NCBI GenBank assembly: GCA_013397795.1
Contig: VZTJ01000300.1
Coordinates: 2,251,425 to 2,315,424, forward strand
DNA length: 64,000 bases
Direction: 5' to 3'
Origin: Orthonyx spaldingii
Lineage: Eukaryota; Chordata; Aves; Passeriformes; Orthonychidae
The position numbers and the translations under genes are program-made. The notes beneath the pieces were generated by a model. The model ran no database searches and had not been told where the DNA came from. It worked only from the letters and a program-made list of their open reading frames with translations. This document shows, piece after piece, positions 51,601 to 61,640 of this stretch (positions within the stretch are counted from its first letter, which is position 1; each line of letters opens with the position of its first letter).

Positions 51601-54600
51601 CTTCACTGACAGACGCGGAGTTTGCATGTACTACTTTTAGACTGGGAGAAAATAACACCAAGGTCTTCTACAGAGAAACAACATCCCATTTTTATTGATG
51701 TTCCTAGAAGAGAGAGGTCAGACACTCACAAAGAACTCTGCCTGGAGTATGAAGGGATCCAGTGCCTTCTTGTGCAGCTCCTCTTCAGTAAGGATGTTCG
51801 ATGCCGTCTGGAGGTATTCTCGGGCTGACTGCTCGCGTGGGGACATGACATAGCCAAAGCCTTGCTCGGAACAGCCTGGGGTGCACATATCCAGTGTGAG
51901 CGAAACATTTGAACCTCTCCTGCAAAACAGAGTGGCCAAAGTTTGCTTACAACCGACCCGCCATTGTCAGCAATGGCAGATAACAACTTCAGAAAGCCAC
52001 CCAGCTGGTTCTGATGGGAACATTTTGGTCACCACCTGTAAGAAAATGGGTGATGATTCCTGTGTGAACAAGACCAGACGATTTTGTACACTGAAACATC
52101 AGTGGGGTAAGATCTTGGGATAAACTATCAGTTCCACATTACTAAAGACACAAAAAGCCAACCACTGCAGTGAATAATTTTTCTATCTGAAAAATGTTCT
52201 TTCCACAACTGTACATCATGAGAAGGATAAAATGAAGGTCCCAACATATTAACAGTTACATTAAGAATGGGGATAGTCTTGGATGTAGACTTTTTACTGG
52301 TTTTACTATAAGTTAGCCACCCAATGAGACAAAGAAGTCAAAATGCCTACTATGAATAAAGTTTTAAAGCACTTCGGAGCTTCTGTTAATCTCACATATG
52401 ATAGACAAAAGTAAGATTCAAAAGCTATCAGCGAATCTATATTTAAATATCTTTAACATAATAATGAAGTCATACAATATGATGATTACTAGGTAAAGGT
52501 TCTACACATCCACACAGTAAACCTATTTTTGATCAATCTCAGCTTGAAAAATCTAGTTAGAAGGTGTGTGCAGGAGCTATTAAAAACCATGTAAGCATGC
52601 AGGAACAACCAGCTCACAGAGAAGACAGAAGTCATTACTTGGATCACAGCCCTTTTCTGGATTCAGGAGTTTGTCCAAAAGAATTTGCAGCCAGTCGCCT
52701 GGCATGGTTCACAGTCACGGGGAAATGCCACTAGTGGCAGACACAGAATCTTTAGGGTCACCTTTCAAAGGATTTCAACCTCACCCTCCCGTGTGCTTTA
52801 AACAGCTACTACATTTCTCCCCCAAAACAGATGCGTTTGACAATGAATGCTTTTGGTTCTTTCAAAGTAGAAGAGGCTACCTACATTAACAGTTCTTCAG
52901 CATGAGGAAATGAGATTATTTCTTCTTCAGCAACATCCAGTGGTGTTTGAACTTAACTGCTGACCACCCTTTTAATTGCACAGGTGGTTAAAGAATGACA
53001 GGGAAGTAAGACACAGCAGCAGAATGGATGCCAAAGAGACATAAGTAGGTAATTTAGCACAACACCAAACAAAGAAAAAGTGACCAGAGTGTAATGTAAA
53101 TGAAATTTGTCAGGGCATAGCTCAAACCTGAAACAATGTCTGTCTTCTCAAGGACACGTGCATGTTGAAAATAAGTTTATGCCTTAAGTGTACATGTTGT
53201 ACCTAGTTTGAGAACTTCAAGCAACTGCTTTCATTCTTCCACTTCTAATTATTTGACAGGTTTTTCACTGTAATTCATTACTTTAACCAAGTGATTATTC
53301 CCCAAGTGATACTCCCCAATTCTCTTGATACAGTGAATATTTTTCATGTAGGCTAGCAGTCACCTGAGGAGAAATGTCACATCTTTAAAGTGACAGAAGC
53401 AGAACAAAATCAGGGATAGTGAAGAACAAAAATGACTCACATATTCCAAGCCAAATCTTGCTGATAATGAAAAACCAACAAAAATCACTGATAGCAGCAG
53501 CTTCAGGGACAAGCCCCAGAGGTTACTGTGATTTCATATAAAGGTAGAATAAAACAATAAAAGGTATAAGATTTTAGGACAATGTTATAACAAACCATGA
53601 AGTGAGAAAAAACATTCCAAACTCTGCAAATAGAAAGCCTCTTCTGTAACACTCCTTTTTACAGTGTCCTGAGGAGCTCTGGAAACTCATCATCGTGTTC
53701 TTAAAATCTAAGTTCTGTCCTTTGTTTTAAGCTTTAGAGATGAGAATTAGCTATGGTTAGCAATCCAATTAAGCTTGAAAACTGAGAAATAAGGATAGGT
53801 GATACTTTGCTATGCTGGGCCCTACAGTTACTTCATTCTTATTCATAACATCATCACTTTTGCAGAATTTCTTCACAGCAATTCTATCATCAAGACCTTT
53901 GTTCTATTTCACTACGATAACAGAAAGGACATAAAACAGAAAACGATTCTCCTTTTATTTTGAAACTGCCCTTTCTCCCAGCTGTGAATCTCTCTGAGAT
54001 GCTCCTGACTTGCCTGAGAAACTCCTCTTTTCAAGTTGTCCTTATGGTTCAAGCAGTGAACACCAGCTCATCCCAAAGTTTCATTACTGGAATTGAATCA
54101 AATTAATTTACTTCTGGATTAACTCATTTATATGAGAAATACTGAAGACTATCACTTTTTCTATGGTTTGCTTTTGGAGAAAAGACTAATCCTCCAGCCT
54201 GAGTGACAGGGGGAAAAAAAAAAAAAAAATCAACAAGACCCACCTCTTTGAGAGGTAAAAGCTTTCACCGCCCTATAGTGGATTTCATGCTATGCAGTTG
54301 CTGTCTTGATGAATGGTGAGAGACTGATCAAACACAAATAGATGCATTCAATGGAAGGAAATGATGCTTTAGAATAGCACTTGTTGACAGCTGTTCCGAA
54401 ATTGTGTGTTGTTTAGCTAACATGCTTGTATTTATGACTGGACTGAAAACAGGACAGGAAATAAAGCGGGTGCTTGACTTTAAAACCACATTTTAAAGTG
54501 ACATTCACAAAGGCAATAAAGCTTCCTACTAAGCACAGAACTCCTAAACCCACAAAATCTGGGAGCAGACTTTTCCCTATTAGTTACATCTACCCTACCT

Positions 54601-57600
54601 TTCTTGCAAGCCCATGGATTTAACCGTCAGAGTAGCTGGGTCAGTCTCCGCTTTAATGTCCATTATGCAGTCAAAGACTGGAGTCTCTGGTACAGGATCC
54701 AGATCTAGGAAGTCATCCTCATTTTTATCCTCTGTCCACTCTGAGTATGTGAAGGAAGGCTGCCGGCTCACAGACTGCCGTCTGTCCTCTTGCAGCGGAA
54801 AGGGAGGGTCTGGTCGGGCTCTGAGGAGGTGCCAAAACTGGAGGAAACAAACATTTTAAAAAGTTTCTGCTTGCAGCCTGCCCTTCCATGCAGCCTAGGG
54901 CACGGGTCTTTAGGGCAGCATCCCAGCTCTCTGTATTAGAATTGGAGAGTACTGAAGAGAACAGGAATGTTCCATGCAGGAGCAGCTTTGTGGTACATGT
55001 TACAAGGATTCACATCTACCCATTCAAACCTGCTTTCAGCCACAGAGGTTTCCACAGAGCTGGCCAGGCTTAACCCAGGGATACAGTGGAAGTGGAATGT
55101 GCTTGTGACCATCATATGCAAGCCAACGTGATACCACTGTCCTTTTGTTCAGTTGCTTATCCTTCCCAGGCTTGTTTACAAAACAAAAATCCACTGTGGT
55201 ATTCTAAAAATCATACCTCTCTTGATTTAATGGCTTTCCATCTGAAATTTACATATAGCTGTCTTAAGTACATACAATTGAGCTGCATATCTTTAATAAC
55301 CAGGCACTGTACCCCAAATTTATGAATAAATTATGGATAAACCCATACTTTTTTAAAGAAGCCAAATTTTGATGTACCTGATCCTGAGGCTCAGAATGCC
55401 CATATGACTTTTTGGCCAGGGGCAAAGACTGTGCTATAATCTAATTATCTGATTTAAATATGGTATAAACATTAAATGATGTATCCTGGAAGTTCTAGGA
55501 CACAAATGCAACATCAAAGTTTATATTACAAATTAATGAAAGGTTTGAAATCGCATGAATCTGAAAGATTTCTGTATCATGTCAGTTTGCACAGATGCTG
55601 CAGTAGACTAGATGAATTGGAAATCAGATCAGTAGACTTCAAATCCTCCACACACACTTCAGTTAAAAATTTCAAGCCCACCTCTGAATTCCAGAATCTG
55701 GAACCTTAGGCCAGCTTCATCCATCTAGAATAGAACTAGGAGCAGTATCATCAGGCTAATGCCATACACACTGTACTGCATTGTCATGTATCCTTTTGAG
55801 ACTAAGAACAGGTCTTATTTTCCACAGTAAAGCATCTTCTGTCCTTTTCTTACATGGCTTTTAAATGACCAGTTGAAATTAGAAAAGTGCCACTAAAAAA
55901 GGTCAAATTTCTCTTCCTAGGCTACTAAAGCACATTAGGATGTCATGCAGGACAGTGTCAATTTCAACACTGGGAAAGAGATTTGGTCATAAAGACACTC
56001 CTCAAAGGAAACGATCCCTTCAAGGTCTCTTCTAGGCAGCACATGGCTTAAAATCCATTTTAAGGGGAGAAAGAGAGAGAGATCACTCAGCTGAGACAAA
56101 GGGGAAAATAAAGAAAACTGTTTTCATGCAACAATCTGTTGTCCACCAGGCTGGGATTGTAGAAACCCTGCCTGGTTCAATTACCATTTTCAATGTTCTG
56201 CCAGTGACTGTGTTATACCTCATTCTGCAAATACTGATAAAAGCAGATGTTTGCAAGTTGCAAAGCAGCATGATCTCAGAGATCTGAGTAACAGGTAGGC
56301 AGGAAGGGACAAAGTTCATATGCTCTCCCCAAACAGTCTGTCCTTCCTAATGTCCATGTTAGAGAGAACATACCAGGCAAGAGGGACCATTGCTCAGAAG
56401 TCCCAGGACACTTCTTGTACTCTGCTGCCCAGCGACTTGTCCAGAGAGCAGAGTGACACAGAGTGACATTTGTGCCTCTACTCTAGCTAGAAAACTCTCA
56501 GCACAGACCACAGGAATACAGACCAGTGCAAACTTGCCTACATGGAAACTGTTAGAAAATGTTTTTCTATACACAAGTTTTAACCAACACAAAAATGGAC
56601 CAAGTCTACTTTAATCTCCACTCGTATTCACGTTCATTTGTAAGGAGTTCACATGCAAAGCTGTCCAAATAGAGATCAGAATTTTTGGCCACAGAGAGTT
56701 TTCACTTAATTTTACCTTCTGTGCTAAGAATGGGTCAGCAACAAATGTTTTCAACCACTGAGAAATAGCTGAATATGCAAAAAAAATCACAACCCTGCTA
56801 TTCAGATTTTCAGCCCAGGATGTTTTGCTGCAAATTTATCTGGAACTCATACAGCTCTTGACAATTCTTAGATGTCTTTTGTTTTTCCTTTAATATTTGC
56901 AATTACAGAATCACCAGAAGTTTATGTTTGAGGACATTCCTCTGGATAAGGTACTACTGCATCAAAAAAAGCAAAAAATTGCGTAAACTGGCTAACTTCC
57001 CTGGCTACATCAATGATCACAATAATGGAGGCATTAACTATAATTACTTTGCATTGTGAATAGTTTTTAGAAAGCACATTCTCCTGATACATTAAACAGA
57101 AGATTTTGCCACTGTGTTGCCTCTGAGTGAACTTAACCATAGCATATAATATGACATTACTTCCTAGCAGGGAGTGTGGCCAGCAAATCAAAGGAGGTAT
57201 TCCCCTCTCCTCCTTGGCACTGATATAGCTACACCTTCAATACTGTCTACAAAGGTCCCCCAGTTTAAGACAGATATGGAAAAACTGGAGTGGTCCCAGT
57301 AGAGGGCCGCAAAGGAGGTCAGCGGTCTAGAGTACAGGAAAAGGGTGAAGGGAATTGGGCTTGTTCAACCTGGCAAAGAGGAGACTGGGGTGGTCTAAGA
57401 GTGGCCTGCAACTACTTGAAGGGTAGCTCCAGAGATGCAGTCAGACAATTCTTAACAGTGTCAGCTGATACCACAAGGGACAATGGCCACAAGCCTGCAG
57501 AAAATCAGCTCAGACATTTATGTTTGTGAAATTCAGATGAGACACTAGGAAAAAATTCTTCCCCAAAAGTGCCATGCAGCTGTGGCACAGGCACACAGAG

Positions 57601-60600
57601 AGATGATAAACCTTCCTTCCCTGAAGGTTTTCAAAACCTGTGTGGAAAACTTCATGACTGACCTTACTGAGTGCTGGCAACAGCCTTGCTTCAAGCAGGA
57701 TGCTAGACCAGCAATCTCTTCCCACCTACAGTCCCATGATTTTAGGATGTTCTTCATTATACTGTGAATCACTCAAAATGCATGTGCATAACACAGCTTC
57801 AACTTCCTGAGCTACCTGGGGTGTACCTCCGCAAGGACAGGAGGTGATGCTCTGCCTGCATGTTCACTAGCTGCATTCCCACTCCAAGAGGACAGTGTAG
57901 AGGGGTTTGAAAAGCCCCATTCAATTAGAACTCCCTAACAAGGAGTTCTCCATAGCTCTTCCATCTACCACACAACTTTGTGCCAGTTACACAACCAGTG
58001 GAGAAACACAATACACTCCTGCTCCCCAACAGCTAACAGCTAACCAGATTAATTATAGTCATGCCACTCAAGCTTGTTCTGCAGCTGGGGTCTTGGCCTA
58101 CATCTAACAGGACTTTACATTCAGAAGTACATTGGCACTCTGGAACAGCTCCTTCTGCCACTGAAATCAGTGGACGATGGTCTTGTTAATGGACCACATC
58201 CCTTCCACTTCAGTGCAAACAATTCGTCCATGTGCGGATGGAAAGAATAAAAGCCATCAGTGCAATTCCCAATTCATCAAGAAATTGGGTAAGGTTGATT
58301 TCCTCTACATAAAGCAAGCAGATAATTATATAGGAGCAGCCCCCAAAATGATGATTTACAACCAACTTGGGCATAACAGCAACAACTCTGGATAAATTAG
58401 ACATTTTATAAAAACTCACTGAAAAAGGGCATGAATATATTTTGTGTTGTACCACAACTTACCAGAGATCCTACAAATAGCAGTCCTAGAGAAGCCAAAG
58501 ACAGCAGGATGTATGATACCACAACACTCCCAACTGTAGTCAGGCTCTGTGAGACAACAGAATAGACAATGATTCATGAAATATTTAGGGGCACAGTACA
58601 GCGTCTGCATGCATGTTCTTGACAAAGTGTGTATTATTGCCTGTGAAGATTTATTGATATCATACTCACCTGTGGAAAGGCTGCCATCACCACCAAAAAA
58701 AATGGCAGGTTCTGGGGAAGACTGAAACTATCTCTAAGCGCCAGCATCTCAGAAGGTCTAAACCCCAGATTTCACTGTGAAGGCAAACAGGAATTCTGCT
58801 TCCTACCCTCAGGCATTGCCATATTTGAGATCTGAATCCAGAATTCCATTTTGCAGCCTGGACCAATGCTTCATTGCTACAGTCAGCATGATTTTATACT
58901 GTGGCAAAGGGCTTTACACAAAGTTTAGTACTGTTCCTGGGTTTGGGGATCCTTAAATAAAATCCAGCCACAGAGGAGTTTTCTGTGTTTTCTACGCATT
59001 CTGTGAAACACCATCAGGTCGATCCACACCACTGGCAGTGGAATTAGATTCTGATGTTTCAGTCACTTTATAGTAGTCTGTAGTTCAGCCTGCTCTCAGT
59101 AGTAGGTGCAAAATTCAGTTCTAATGGGCTTCAGTGAGCAAGGAATTTTACTCTTGTTTTTCTCCTACTAGTACAGCTAATAAGAAATTTGAAGCTAAGA
59201 GCTTCCATTTGGTTATTTTAACATCAGAAGATTTCTCTGCCTATACTGTTTTCAAGTGTAAATTTGCACAATAAATAGTGCTATAATAAACAGTCCTCAA
59301 ACATATGCATGAACATCTGCACAGAGTCATACTTGGGGTGTTCTTGTGGTGCATTCTAGGAATCAGTTTCCTCCATGAAGGACAATTATTGTAAGTCAAA
59401 ATTATACAAATCAGTGATCTTCTGCAAGGAACAACAATTTGTTAATGATTGAGCCACTGCAAATAAGACACAGGCAACAGTCTGTGAAAAGCTCTGTGCA
59501 TAATAAAGCGAACTGCAAAAGGGCAAAGAAAAAGTGCTTCTTTCAAAAAACCCCAAAAGAGCAGGTGACATGCAGCTTATAAACACTGTTAGGAGAAAAC
59601 AGAAAACAGTCTCCACTGTACTTCAATCACAAGAGGCATTGAATCAGATTTTCTATTAACACTGCAAAGCCTCAGCCTCGAAGATTATGTACAATGGATC
59701 TAAGCATTCTGATAGCAAGTGTATTTCATATGATTTTTGAAAGTAGCTGTTCACCACTTAATTAAGGTTCTGTCCACACTAGAAAAATCTGCACTGGGTG
59801 TAATTACGAGTAATTTATCAGATGAATCATTCTGGTATACATGTCATCATGTCATGGTGAGAAGCGAAGCAATTTTACTGGGGTAGCTCTGTAGATATAA
59901 TTGAATCTGTGCACCTAGTACACTAGAAATACATTTACTGCACACAGATACCTTCTTAACACTCAACAAAAATACATTTTTGCCACTATGGTGTGATTTG
60001 CACCTTTTACGTGGGTTGATCCATTCTTCCAGAATTTAAGCTTCTATTCATCCTAAGAAATGAAGTTCCAGCTCTCCCTTTACTGTGGGCTAAAACTTAA
60101 TGAGATAACTTCTTATTGCTTTGTTTCATTTGCAATAATTTGCACATAATGAAAAATCTGCTGTGCTGACGTAACCTCATAGCCAAAAATTCAGCCCAGT
60201 ATCTCAAACATAAAACATTGATCTGTTTTCAGAAAACTCTTCTACCATTTCAGGATATACACACAATGCAAAAGACACTACAATGCATGAAATACACACG
60301 TATTATACTTTTAATCATAAGATATATTAGAAGCGCCACCCAAGGCTACTGACACCAACTATATAACCAGAGAGGAGCACAGGACTTACCTCCCCTTGAT
60401 CTGAAAAAACCTGTTTAAATGGGGTGAGCAAGTAAGAGAGCAGGTCGACGGCATTCTGAGCTGCTGGGATGGTCCCATAAGTGCTGTACCACAGCATCAT
60501 GCAGAGAAGCTGTGCAATCAGTCAGAAAAGATGTAATTAGCATCTCTCATTATACAGACATTCACTTGCTTTCCAAGACCGCATAATTAACTAATTTAGT

Positions 60601-61640
60601 TAGCACTGATTTCATGCTGATTAACACTTTTGCTTTAAGAAGTCAGGTATTTTCTAGGCTGTAGCTTAACAGGGATAAAAAGACTGCAGGCTCCATGCTC
60701 AGCCACTATTTACGAGACGTACATCCCTGAGTTACACAGGCTCCCTCTGATACTCACTAGCAAAAGGGCTGCCCGGAAAGAGCAATTTGAGCAACATTGA
60801 AAGAGCAACAGGTTCCTCTGACTTCTGAACTTTCAGGATTATTACTTTTAGATCAAAACTAGTAATGCCACGAACTTAGGATGTTATTAAGAGACTCTTA
60901 AGGCCTCTCTCAAAGCTCTCACAAACAGCCATGTTAGGTACAGGCATCAGTATAAATACACACACACACATAAACACACGGAAACTTTTCATTTGAACCA
61001 CTTAACACAGTTTGGCTGCACACGCCACAGTTAACATAAAACTACAAAAGCAATGATTTAACACACTCACAGAGATGCATAACCTCATCCCCAACTGTGA
61101 AGGGCACACCACAGCTTTAAAGGATACACTACCCATTTCCCTTGTTAACAACATGGGTCTTTACCCCCACACACAGTAACTGAAAATGGATTTGGTGGGA
61201 TAGCAGTCATCTGGGAGGCATTTGGAGGCATTTGCACAGGGGCAGGAAATGGGATGGGAGTCTGGGACATCAAAAGGCAAGGGCTGCTCTCAAGGCAAAG
61301 CCGTGAGAATTGGCTGCAGAAATGAGGAGTGCACCTATTCCCACTGCTACATCTACAGTGAATGAGGAGGAAACCTCCCAAGCCAGCGCAGCCTTAAAGA
61401 AGGATCCCAGCATACCAAAGCTATGGCAAGCTGCCTTACCAGTATCTGCGAGAGGACAAACAGATACATGCTGTTTCCAGGTATTAATCCATTCCACCGG
61501 GGCGGCCAACCGAGCACTGCTGTTTTCTGGGAGGCTTTCAGGGACTGCTCCTTCCTCTTCAGCTCTCCTTGCCGTCCTTCGGTTTCATCCATTGACTCCA
61601 TGGCAGCCGGACGGGGACAACCTTCACGTGAAAACGACAT
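30520..61640 (-). CDS. PTPN5: PTPN5 (STEP), whole coding span, 12 exons
   Basis: This is a neuronal non-receptor tyrosine phosphatase. In mammals it dephosphorylates ERK1/2, p38, Fyn, Pyk2 and GluN2B and opposes synaptic strengthening (known for the family). Join on the minus strand: 61640-61440, 60509-60390, 58546-58463, 54837-54599, 51919-51730, 49170-49086, 46672-46593, 46098-45961, 42632-42522, 37019-36859, 34437-34324, 30613-30520. That is 1,617 nt, or 538 aa plus TAA. Every junction is GT-AG and in phase. Seen in the protein: hydrophobic segments near residues 57-75 and 112-137, an RRQS site (Ser157), the KIM with RRGS (Ser218), pTyr loop Tyr301, WPD Asp434, catalytic Cys469 with Arg475, and Q-loop Gln513. 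Rodent STEP61 is 541 aa, so this is the membrane-bound long form. PTPRR and PTPN7 are excluded by the MCTPGC, PKEYDIPGL and YGGEEKVYIATQGP stretches, which match STEP. The start could instead be the Met at 61601. Confidence 0.96.
30614..34323 (-). other. PTPN5: PTPN5 intron 11
   Basis: An intron of 3.7 kb, with one MIR-like relic near 31.0 kb and nothing else recognised. Confidence 0.85.
30985..31065 (-). repeat. Possible MIR-like SINE relic
   Basis: GGGGAAGTAGCTTATCCAAG, ACTACACAACTTCACTAGGG and ACTGAATTTGAGACC match the complement of a MIR core. It lies in PTPN5 intron 11 close to the last exon. Confidence 0.5.
34324..34437 (-). CDS. PTPN5: PTPN5 coding exon 11: P-loop AGIGRTGCF
   Basis: The exon is 114 nt. 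It completes Ser and continues AGIGRTGCFIATSVCC, the phosphate-binding loop with Arg475, then KQLKNEGIVDILRTACQLRLD and a split Arg codon. Acceptor is CCTTAG; donor is GTAAGA. Confidence 0.97.
34438..36858 (-). other. PTPN5: PTPN5 intron 10
   Basis: An intron of 2.4 kb of AT-rich sequence. No repeat or gene recognised. Confidence 0.85.
36859..37019 (-). CDS. PTPN5: PTPN5 coding exon 10: WPD loop and catalytic cysteine
   Basis: The exon is 161 nt. It encodes LKHYWYTSWPDQKTPDQAPP with the general-acid Asp434, an acidic helix (VLEVEEAMQTAEEK), and PVIVHC, where Cys469 is the nucleophile. The codon for the next Ser is split (AG/T). The acceptor GATTGCAG and donor GTAAAT fit. All catalytic residues are present. 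Confidence 0.97.
37020..42521 (-). other. PTPN5: PTPN5 intron 9
   Basis: At 5.5 kb it is the longest intron. The long antisense CR1 occupies 37.1-39.5 kb; poly(A) stretches lie near 39.56 and 40.25 kb. Nothing else recognised. Confidence 0.85.
37100..39475 (+). mobile_element. Long CR1 LINE with reverse-transcriptase remnants
   Basis: About 2.4 kb in PTPN5 intron 9, opposite in strand to the gene. Translated pieces match CR1 ORF2: THKSTGPNGIQPRVLREW (37972-38030 region), FKKK with a shifted PVSLSSIPGKV, LDFSRASDPVSRNLL (RT motif A, about 38372-38415) and FFDDDTKLG (RT motif C, about 38617-38643). The 3' end closes with GGTCCTTCCAACCCCAACCA. Frameshifts and stops leave no working ORF2. Confidence 0.9.
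42522..42632 (-). CDS. PTPN5: PTPN5 coding exon 9: PTP domain, KCTEYWP motif
   Basis: The exon is 111 nt, phase 0, 37 residues: KCTEYWPEEQVTYEGIEITV followed by a segment ending DDYRLRLITLK. KC-x-x-YWP is a hallmark PTP motif that packs under the active site. Acceptor is CACACAG; donor is GTAAAT. It was found by homology, as the exon is too short to stand out as an open frame. Confidence 0.95.
42633..45960 (-). other. PTPN5: PTPN5 intron 8
   Basis: An intron of 3.3 kb. A (CAAAA)n tract near 45.34 kb is the only repeat noted. Confidence 0.85.
45961..46098 (-). CDS. PTPN5: PTPN5 coding exon 8: PTP domain core
   Basis: The exon is 138 nt, phase 0, 46 residues. It contains the PTP core motifs YIATQGP and DFWRMVWQE followed by PIIVMITNIEEMNE. 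The GYGGEEKVYIATQGP wording is specific to STEP rather than PTPRR. Acceptor is TTGGCAG; the donor GTAATG is slightly weak. Confidence 0.97.
46593..46672 (-). CDS. PTPN5: PTPN5 coding exon 7: PTP domain, YINANYI motif
   Basis: The exon is 80 nt. It completes the Asn codon and then encodes PHSRVCLTSADQDDPLSS and YINANYIR. DDPLSSYINANYI is the conserved PTP-domain substrate-recognition motif. It lies between a TTTCAG acceptor and a GTAAGA donor. Confidence 0.97.
46673..49085 (-). other. PTPN5: PTPN5 intron 6
   Basis: An intron of 2.4 kb. It contains the 51-bp tandem duplication and a poly(A) run near 48.49 kb. Around 47.32-47.40 kb a CCCACTGAAGTCAACGACTG stretch resembles the ancient repeat at 29.0 kb. 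Confidence 0.85.
47485..47580. repeat. 51-bp tandem duplication
   Basis: AATATTAAAAATAAACTATA (from 47485) recurs as AATATTAAAAACAAACCATA (from 47536), with GATGCCTTTTTCTTAAAA repeated as GATACCTTTTTCATAAAA. Two diverged copies, period 51 bp, in PTPN5 intron 6. Confidence 0.85.
49086..49170 (-). CDS. PTPN5: PTPN5 coding exon 6: pTyr-recognition loop
   Basis: The exon is 85 nt with 28 codons plus the first base of a split Asn codon. It encodes EIPMNFVDPKEYDIPGL and the KNRYKTILP loop, in which Tyr301 stacks on substrate phosphotyrosine. The acceptor TTTTTAACAG and donor GTAAGT are canonical. This opens the catalytic PTP domain. Confidence 0.97.
49171..51729 (-). other. PTPN5: PTPN5 intron 5
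   Basis: An intron of 2.6 kb. It contains the N gap. Nothing else recognised. Confidence 0.85.
51411..51467. repeat. Poly(A) run with a 33-N assembly gap
   Basis: An A run is interrupted by N at 51424-51456 and continues as A afterwards. It lies in PTPN5 intron 5, about 260 bp from the KIM exon but outside the coding sequence. Confidence 0.95.
51730..51919 (-). CDS. PTPN5: PTPN5 coding exon 5: kinase-interaction motif (KIM) and KIS
   Basis: The exon is 190 nt. Its first base completes Arg215 and the peptide continues RGSNVSLTLDMCTPGC. This is the MAP-kinase docking motif; phosphorylation of the Ser in RRGS by PKA blocks substrate binding in mammals, and calpain cuts mammalian STEP after the Ser of NVS-L, both retained here. 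The kinase-specificity sequence follows (MSPREQSAREYL), then a helix running to LQAEFF before a GTGAGT donor. The acceptor is TTTTGCAG. Confidence 0.97.
51920..54598 (-). other. PTPN5: PTPN5 intron 4
   Basis: An intron of 2.7 kb, with a poly(A) run near 54.21 kb. No repeat family or gene recognised. Confidence 0.85.
54599..54837 (-). CDS. PTPN5: PTPN5 coding exon 4: PKA-site and acidic linker exon
   Basis: The exon is 239 nt, with 79 full codons and a split Arg codon (AG/G). It carries the juxtamembrane FWHLLR, a Pro-containing stretch (RPDPPFP), the PKA-type site RRQSVS (Ser157), then an acidic segment (EDDFLDLDPVPETPVFD) and SMGLQE leading into the KIM. Where mammals have EWMEEK, whose Met is the first residue of the short cytosolic isoform STEP46, this sequence has EWTEDK (Thr170). 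Donor is GTAGGG. Confidence 0.96.
54838..58462 (-). other. PTPN5: PTPN5 intron 3
   Basis: An intron of 3.6 kb, including the old CR1 fragment at 57.2-57.75 kb. Nothing else recognised. Confidence 0.85.
57225..57755 (+). mobile_element. Old CR1-type LINE 3' fragment
   Basis: This is a diverged CR1-like 3' end in PTPN5 intron 3: AACTGGAGTGGTCCCAGTAG, GGGCTTGTTCAACCTGGCAA, TGTGAAATTCAGATGAGACA and a CCCATGATTTTAGGATG close. It belongs to an older subfamily than the 21-kb copy. Confidence 0.7.
58463..58546 (-). CDS. PTPN5: PTPN5 coding exon 3: second membrane segment
   Basis: The exon is 84 nt, phase 0 at both ends, 28 residues, with acceptor ..CACAG and donor GTAAGT. The peptide starts SLTTVGSVVV and is almost wholly hydrophobic (SYILLSLASLGLLFVGSL), as expected for the second membrane-anchoring helix that tethers STEP61 to endoplasmic reticulum and postsynaptic membranes. 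It reads directly into the FWHLLR at the start of the next exon, matching the VWHLLR in mammals. Confidence 0.9.
58547..60389 (-). other. PTPN5: PTPN5 intron 2
   Basis: An intron of 1.8 kb. No feature recognised. Confidence 0.85.
60390..60509 (-). CDS. PTPN5: PTPN5 coding exon 2: rest of first membrane segment and lumenal loop
   Basis: The exon is 120 nt, phase 0 at both ends, 40 residues, flanked by ..CACAG and GTAAGT. It begins LLCMMLWYSTYG, completing the first hydrophobic segment, and continues into a polar loop that aligns with the mammalian stretch between the two membrane segments of STEP61. The Cys at residue 70 matches mammalian Cys76. No open frame long enough to be listed on its own covers this exon; it was found by homology and splice sites. 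Confidence 0.88.
60510..61439 (-). other. PTPN5: PTPN5 intron 1
   Basis: An intron of 0.9 kb. It contains the CA microsatellite. No other feature recognised. Confidence 0.8.
60957..60984. repeat. Short CA microsatellite
   Basis: Imperfect (CA)n, about 28 bp, in PTPN5 intron 1. Confidence 0.7.
61440..61640 (-). CDS. PTPN5: PTPN5 coding exon 1: N-terminus and start of first membrane segment
   Basis: This exon encodes 67 residues and ends in LFVLSQIL just before a GTAAGG donor. The first in-frame ATG (61640) gives an N-terminus resembling the rodent STEP61 start (an S-x-E/R, G-x-P-x-P pattern before ME-x-x-DE-x-EG). A second in-frame ATG at 61601 has a much better Kozak context (G at -3, G at +4) and would give a 525-aa protein. 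The poly-proline stretch of mammalian STEP61 is missing; a basic, Lys/Gln-rich stretch takes its place. The exon ends inside the first hydrophobic helix. Further 5' noncoding exons cannot be excluded. Confidence 0.85.

Noticed and set aside
30520..61640. PTPRR or PTPN7 instead of PTPN5
   Set aside because: These relatives share the KIM-PTP layout, but the MCTPGC, PKEYDIPGL and GYGGEEKVYIATQGP stretches and the two N-terminal hydrophobic segments match STEP.
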